A stretch of 64,000 bases of DNA from CAYPTY01 sp965659005 (GTDB lineage Bacteria; Bacteroidota; Rhodothermia; Balneolales; Balneolaceae). The stretch is from NCBI GenBank assembly GCA_965659005.1, contig CBFHVG010000025.1, positions 1 through 64,000 of the forward strand. Direction: 5' to 3'. A program made the translations under genes and the position numbers. The notes beneath the pieces are model-generated. The model worked only from the letters and a program-made list of their open reading frames with translations. It was not told the DNA's origin and made no database searches. The number at the start of each line of letters is the position of its first letter. The stretch's first letter is position 1. This document shows positions 60,545 to 64,000 of this stretch, piece by piece.

Positions 60545-60621
60545 CTAATAAATATTTACAGCAGAATCCCTTCATTTTCATTATCTATCCCTCCATAAAT
60601 TAAAACTAAGAGATAGATACT

Positions 60622-62094
60622 ATGAGAAGCCTCATCGTCACATTACTGCTCATTTTTGTGAGCTATTCAGTCACTGCTCAAAATATTCTAAATCCGGATT
60701 GGAAGAATACAACAGAGCATGAGATAAACATTAAGGGTAAAAAGGTGCCATATACAGCTACGATAGGGTATCAGCCTGTATGGGATGAAGATGACAAAAC
60801 AGTTGCCGCCTTATTTTACACCTATTACAAGCGAAGCGATGTGAAAAATGATGACCGTCGTCCTCTTATTATTTCATTTAATGGAGGTCCGGGATCTGCT
60901 TCAGTATGGATGCATCTGGCTTACACAGGCCCGAGAATCCTAAATATTGATGATGAGGGATATCCAATTCAGCCTTATGGTGTTAAAGACAATCCATATT
61001 CCATTCTGGATGTTGCTGATATTGTATTTGTGAATCCTGTTAACACAGGGTATTCACGAATTGTAGATCCAGAAGCTGATCGTTCTATGTTCTTCGGCGT
61101 GAACGCAGATATAGAGTATCTGGCAAAATGGATTAATACATTTGTGACCCGCAATAATCGTTGGTCATCACCTAAATACTTAATTGGTGAAAGCTATGGT
61201 ACAACACGGGTATCAGGTTTATCATTAGAACTTCAGGACGCCCAATGGATGTATCTGAATGGTGTAATTCTCGTTTCTCCAACCGGACTAGGAATTGAAA
61301 GAGATGGACCAGTAGGTATGGCAAATAGACTGCCATATTACACAGCAGCTGCCTGGTACCATGAGAAATTACCTGCCGACCTTCAAAGTAAAGATTTACT
61401 GGAAGTGCTTGAGGAATCTGAAAATTACACAATGAATACTTTACTGCCTGTAATGGCTAAAGGAGCCTGGGTTGAGGATAGTGATAGAGCTGAAGCTGTT
61501 AAGATGTACAGTCGGTATTCCGGTATTAAAGAGGAAGTAGTTCAGCAACATCATCTGGATGTTCCTTATTCATTCTTCTGGAAAGAACTATTAAGAGATG
61601 AAGGGTTTACCGTTGGGCGACTGGATTCACGATATAAAGGAATTGACGGTAAAATTGCGGGAGAACGCCCCGATTATAACTCCGAATTAGAGTCATGGTT
61701 GCACTCCTTTACACCAGCAATCAACTACTATTTTAAGAATGATCTGGGATATGAAACCGATGTGAAATACAACATGTTTGGTCCAGTTAGGCCATGGGAT
61801 CGTTCTGGTGACCAGACGGGTCAGAATTTACGTCAGGCAATGGCCATGAACCCCTATCTAAATGTACTAACACAGAGTGGATATTATGATGGCGCTACAA
61901 CCTATTTTAATGCTAAGTATAATATGTGGCATCTTGACCCAAGGGGAGTGCTGAAAGATAGAATGAGTTTCAAAGGGTACAGAAGTGGACATATGATGTA
62001 TTTGAGAAGAGAAGACCTCGAGAAAGCCAACGAAGATATTCGGGTTTTTATACAGAATTCTCTGCCTCCGGCTGGAACACCGGCGAAGTATTAA
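60622..62094 (+). CDS. Secreted S10-family serine carboxypeptidase-like protein
   Basis: A 490-residue exported protein with signal peptide IVTLLLIFVSYSVTAQ. The S10 signature is clear: RPLIISFNGGPGSASVWMHL (oxyanion hole), nucleophile Ser in YLIGESYGTTRVSGL, the late Asp in SGYYDGATTYFNAKY and the His in GYRSGHMMYLR. It should remove C-terminal residues from peptides in the periplasm or outside. Family members occur widely in Bacteroidota. It stands alone, followed by a repeat element. Confidence 0.9.
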   Translation: MRSLIVTLLLIFVSYSVTAQNILNPDWKNTTEHEINIKGKKVPYTATIGYQPVWDEDDKTVAALFYTYYKRSDVKNDDRRPLIISFNGGPGSASVWMHLAYTGPRILNIDDEGYPIQPYGVKDNPYSILDVADIVFVNPVNTGYSRIVDPEADRSMFFGVNADIEYLAKWINTFVTRNNRWSSPKYLIGESYGTTRVSGLSLELQDAQWMYLNGVILVSPTGLGIERDGPVGMANRLPYYTAAAWYHEKLPADLQSKDLLEVLEESENYTMNTLLPVMAKGAWVEDSDRAEAVKMYSRYSGIKEEVVQQHHLDVPYSFFWKELLRDEGFTVGRLDSRYKGIDGKIAGERPDYNSELESWLHSFTPAINYYFKNDLGYETDVKYNMFGPVRPWDRSGDQTGQNLRQAMAMNPYLNVLTQSGYYDGATTYFNAKYNMWHLDPRGVLKDRMSFKGYRSGHMMYLRREDLEKANEDIRVFIQNSLPPAGTPAKY

Positions 62095-62100
62095 TTTTGA

Positions 62101-62196
62101 GTCATTCAGAGCGAAGCGAAGAATCTTTTCTGACATAGGACAGAGTTAGAAAAGATCCTTCGATCGTCACATCATACGTGACTCCCTCTGGATGAC
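62101..62196. repeat. Dispersed inverted-repeat element, copy 3
   Basis: GTCATTCAGA (62101-62110) and TCTGGATGAC (62187-62196) form the outer inverted repeat; GAATCTTTTCT and AGAAAAGATCCTTCGATC pair inside. The GAGCGAAGCGAAGAATC stretch is the complement of that in copy 1. It follows the S10 peptidase gene. Confidence 0.75.
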
Positions 62197-62217
62197 AACA
62201 TAATAGAAGAGGATATA

Positions 62218-62700
62218 ATGTCAGAATTGAGAATTGAAAAAATACTGAATGCACCTTTAGCAAGGGTGTATGATGCCTGGACAAAGCAGGAACATTTTGA
62301 AGCCTGGACAGGCCCAAAAGGATTTAAGTCGTCAGTTAAGGAAATGAAGGTTGAAGTAGGTGGTGGTGTTCATTATAAAATGATTAATGAGCAGGGCTAT
62401 GAAATGTGGTTAAAAGCTACCTATCTGGAAATCGTACCCAATGAAAAGATCGTTTTCATTGAAGCGATGAGTGATGCTGACGGCAATTTTTATAAACCAC
62501 CGGGAATGCCTGATTGGCCATCGCATCTTAATCATACTATCGAGTTTGAAGAATTTCATGGTGTCACTAAAATGATTCTTACAGCCTGTGGTCATGAAAC
62601 AGATGAAAAGGGTGATGCTGCTTTTGAGATGGGCAAAGAACGCATGAAGATGGGCTGGGAGGCTGCATTTGAAAAACTAGCCGACTATATTGAAGATTAA
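62218..62700 (+). CDS. SRPBCC/AHSA1-domain protein
   Basis: A 160-residue START-like protein of the Aha1 C-terminal (AHSA1) group. It has LRIEKILNAPLARVYDAWTK, HFEAWTGPKGFKSS, GYEMWLKATYLEIVPNEKIV, FEEFHGVTKMILTACG and the C-terminal GWEAAFEKLADYI. The fold has a deep hydrophobic pocket; the ligand is unknown. Cytosolic, with no signal peptide. It is followed by an outer-membrane barrel gene after about 100 bases. Confidence 0.87.
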   Translation: MSELRIEKILNAPLARVYDAWTKQEHFEAWTGPKGFKSSVKEMKVEVGGGVHYKMINEQGYEMWLKATYLEIVPNEKIVFIEAMSDADGNFYKPPGMPDWPSHLNHTIEFEEFHGVTKMILTACGHETDEKGDAAFEMGKERMKMGWEAAFEKLADYIED

Positions 62701-62804
62701 GCCCAGAAAAAGGACTCAAAGAGGGTGAAAGAAATAACATTTTGAAACGTTACTGCCCAAAGATTAATTTTCTCATCGTTATGTTATCAAAAGTTCAATT
62801 CAGC

Positions 62805-63467
62805 ATGAAAACAATTGGAATTTCGATACTACTATTAGGTCTAAGTAATGTTCTTTTTGCACAAGGTATTCAAGCAGGCATTAAGCTGGGTACAGGTGGC
62901 AGCTATATACTTACTCAAGAAGTGGCCACATCGAATTCCTTCGAGCGTTTCCCCTTAAACATGATAGTGGCCGGTGTGTACGCAGAAAAAGCAATGTCTC
63001 AAAACTTAATAGTTGGCGCTGAGTTTTTATATCAACGAAATGGTGGCAAGGATATTGAAACCTTTCAAAGGCCAGATCTTGGAAACGGACAGGTAGCAGT
63101 GCTGGAAAGAGCTGACCGACGCCGAATTTTTTCAATGGTGAGCCTTCCATTATATGCTCAATACTCAAGTAATTATTTTAATTTCCGTGCCGGACCTCAA
63201 ATCAACTTCATCATGGATGGTGACATCGACATCGATGCCGTTGTTGGGCAGGGAGTTGCGCAGTTTGATAATGATTCAAATGGAAACATCAGAGGACCAA
63301 ATGTTGATTATGGACTTACTGCTGGGGTAAGTTACTGTAACTGCATTAACAGAGAGTTCAGTGTGGAAGTACTTTTGTATTATGGTCTAAACGATTTATC
63401 AGATAGTGAAAAGTCCAATATGCTTAATATCACTGCTGGTATTAAGATGGCCATATTCAAAGAATAA
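62805..63467 (+). CDS. Outer-membrane beta-barrel protein (PorT-like fold)
   Basis: A 220-residue protein from ATG 62805, which puts the signal peptide (MKTIGISILLLGLSNVLFAQ) at the N terminus; a TTG at 62742 would add 21 residues and is less likely. The mature part alternates like an eight-strand barrel: GIQAGIKLGTGGSYIL, VGAEFLYQRNGG, FSMVSLPLYAQYSSNYFNFR, GPQINFIMDG, and LNITAGIKMAIF at the end. It resembles the outer-membrane beta-barrel/PorT-like families. No specific function. Confidence 0.75.
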   Translation: MKTIGISILLLGLSNVLFAQGIQAGIKLGTGGSYILTQEVATSNSFERFPLNMIVAGVYAEKAMSQNLIVGAEFLYQRNGGKDIETFQRPDLGNGQVAVLERADRRRIFSMVSLPLYAQYSSNYFNFRAGPQINFIMDGDIDIDAVVGQGVAQFDNDSNGNIRGPNVDYGLTAGVSYCNCINREFSVEVLLYYGLNDLSDSEKSNMLNITAGIKMAIFKE

Positions 63468-63468
63468 T

Positions 63469-63822
63469 CTATTTCTTCAAGTTTGGACTTACTCTGTTTG
63501 TATTGAATAAGCTCCCTGTCAAAGTGGAAAGCCCACCTACTATTCCACCAATTAAAGCTGTTATAAGAATGATCAAGATTGGCGATCCAATGCCAAGTAA
63601 GTTGGCAATTCTGGTTGAAAGAATAGCATCATTTTGAAAATGAATTAAAATAGCCTGAAACCCCCACAGTAGGAAGATCCCCAGGAATCCATAAACGAAA
63701 GAGGGCAAACTTTTCTTATTGAAGTAGTAACCCAAGATTAATCCGGGAATAGCTATGGACCACCACGGCATAAAGAAGCTTAATACCCAGGCCAGAAGAA
63801 GTATGAAAAGTGGCATTAGCAT
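63469..63822 (-). CDS. Hypothetical membrane protein
   Basis: Not recognised. It has 117 residues with about four hydrophobic segments (MPLFILLLAWVLSFFMPWWS, AIPGLILGYYF, FVYGFLGIFLLWGFQAILI and ILIILITALIGGIVGGLSTL). The start shares a base with the stop of the upstream acylase gene (TGATG), so they are translationally coupled. It converges with the barrel-protein gene one base apart. Confidence 0.65.
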   Translation of the reverse strand: MLMPLFILLLAWVLSFFMPWWSIAIPGLILGYYFNKKSLPSFVYGFLGIFLLWGFQAILIHFQNDAILSTRIANLLGIGSPILIILITALIGGIVGGLSTLTGSLFNTNRVSPNLKK

Positions 63823-64000
63823 CAGTTTTCCTCAGGTTTTAAAGTATATGAGTACTCTGAATTATTCGGTTTTTCACGATAAAAATTCAATTCGAAATGA
63901 TCTCCTGTTCTCCAGTTCTCAATGAAGGCATCATAGTTTGGTGAGCCTGGATTTCCAGTAGTGCCACCGGGATAAACACCCCATCCTTTTACTTCTGGAC
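63822..64000 (-). CDS. Penicillin acylase family protein, C-terminal end only
   Basis: The frame is open to the window edge and ends at TGA 63824-63822. The visible 58 residues include GWGVYPGGTTGNPGSPNYDA then FIENWRTGDHFELNFY. This is the conserved tail of penicillin/cephalosporin/AHL acylases (Ntn hydrolases), where GNPGSPxYD and the following W are typical. The catalytic part lies outside the window. Substrate unknown. Confidence 0.8.
   Translation of the reverse strand, partial: PEVKGWGVYPGGTTGNPGSPNYDAFIENWRTGDHFELNFYREKPNNSEYSYTLKPEEN

Noticed and set aside
62742..62804. TTG start for the outer-membrane barrel gene
   Set aside because: It would place 21 residues before a clean signal peptide; ATG 62805 gives a normal exported protein.
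1..64000. CRISPR arrays, prophage, insertion sequences, rRNA genes
   Set aside because: No regularly spaced repeats, transposase or integrase genes, phage structural genes or rRNA sequence were recognised.

Overview
The window looks like chromosome of a marine Balneolota/Rhodothermota-type bacterium (a relative of the Bacteroidota). This is inferred from type IX secretion genes (PorX, PorQ, a cargo-type C-terminal domain), an LptD of the Bacteroidota type, AT-rich sequence, and -33/-7 promoters of the TTTG / TAnnTTTG kind in front of both tRNA genes. Genes are dense, mostly housekeeping, on both strands, with many 1-17 base overlaps. I see no prophage, insertion sequence or CRISPR array.

Layout. 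1-2.9 kb: the end of a CHAT-protease gene, an NTF2-like protein and a DoxX-like membrane protein. 2.9-9.6 kb: nadC-nadA, divergent from a run of cysteine desulfurase, DsbA-like oxidoreductase, gamma-carbonic anhydrase-like protein, HemW and fumarylacetoacetase. 9.6-22.3 kb: a secreted T9SS cargo with an HExxH motif, TrhO, an RluA-type pseudouridine synthase, a ComEA-like protein, PorX, TsaE, a PnuC-family transporter, thiamine pyrophosphokinase, NrnA, HtrA, a decayed response regulator, a crotonase and CutA. 22.4-27.7 kb: tRNA-Leu, trigger factor, ClpP, ClpX, a histidine kinase and a convergent ECF sigma factor. 27.9-33.2 kb (minus strand): CPBP protease, LysM-RlpA protein, TPR protein, chorismate synthase, K+ channel, PorQ. 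33.3-39.5 kb (plus strand): an Mla-type lipid transporter, a PpiD-like foldase, RibD and riboflavin synthase. 39.5-43.7 kb (minus strand): LptD, ROK kinase, FtsB-like protein, tRNA-Lys. 43.9-47.0 kb: HIT protein, AroQ, a flippase and a NYN/cold-shock-like fusion. 47.1-51.7 kb: Mdh, NadK, a solute-binding lipoprotein and Ddl. 51.9-57.4 kb: two unknown small genes, then carA and carB behind an attenuator-like leader, and a frameshifted NTF2-like gene. 57.5-60.1 kb: a LysR regulator with two small genes and an SbtA-type bicarbonate permease. 60.1-64 kb: an isocitrate dehydrogenase remnant, an S10 peptidase, an SRPBCC protein, an outer-membrane barrel, a small membrane protein and the end of a penicillin acylase.

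Themes. NAD metabolism recurs (NadA, NadC, NadK, perhaps PnuC). Envelope biogenesis and secretion recur (LptD, Mla, PpiD, HtrA, PorX, PorQ, cargo). The most interesting non-coding structure is the carAB leader: a strong ribosome site, a 42-codon leader ORF with three Arg codons, and an intrinsic terminator inside that ORF. It precedes a CarB that lacks the C-terminal allosteric domain. Other points are a dispersed family of nested inverted repeats, three decayed genes, and a NYN-family protein with a degraded catalytic motif. All calls are from reading the sequence; no database search was possible.
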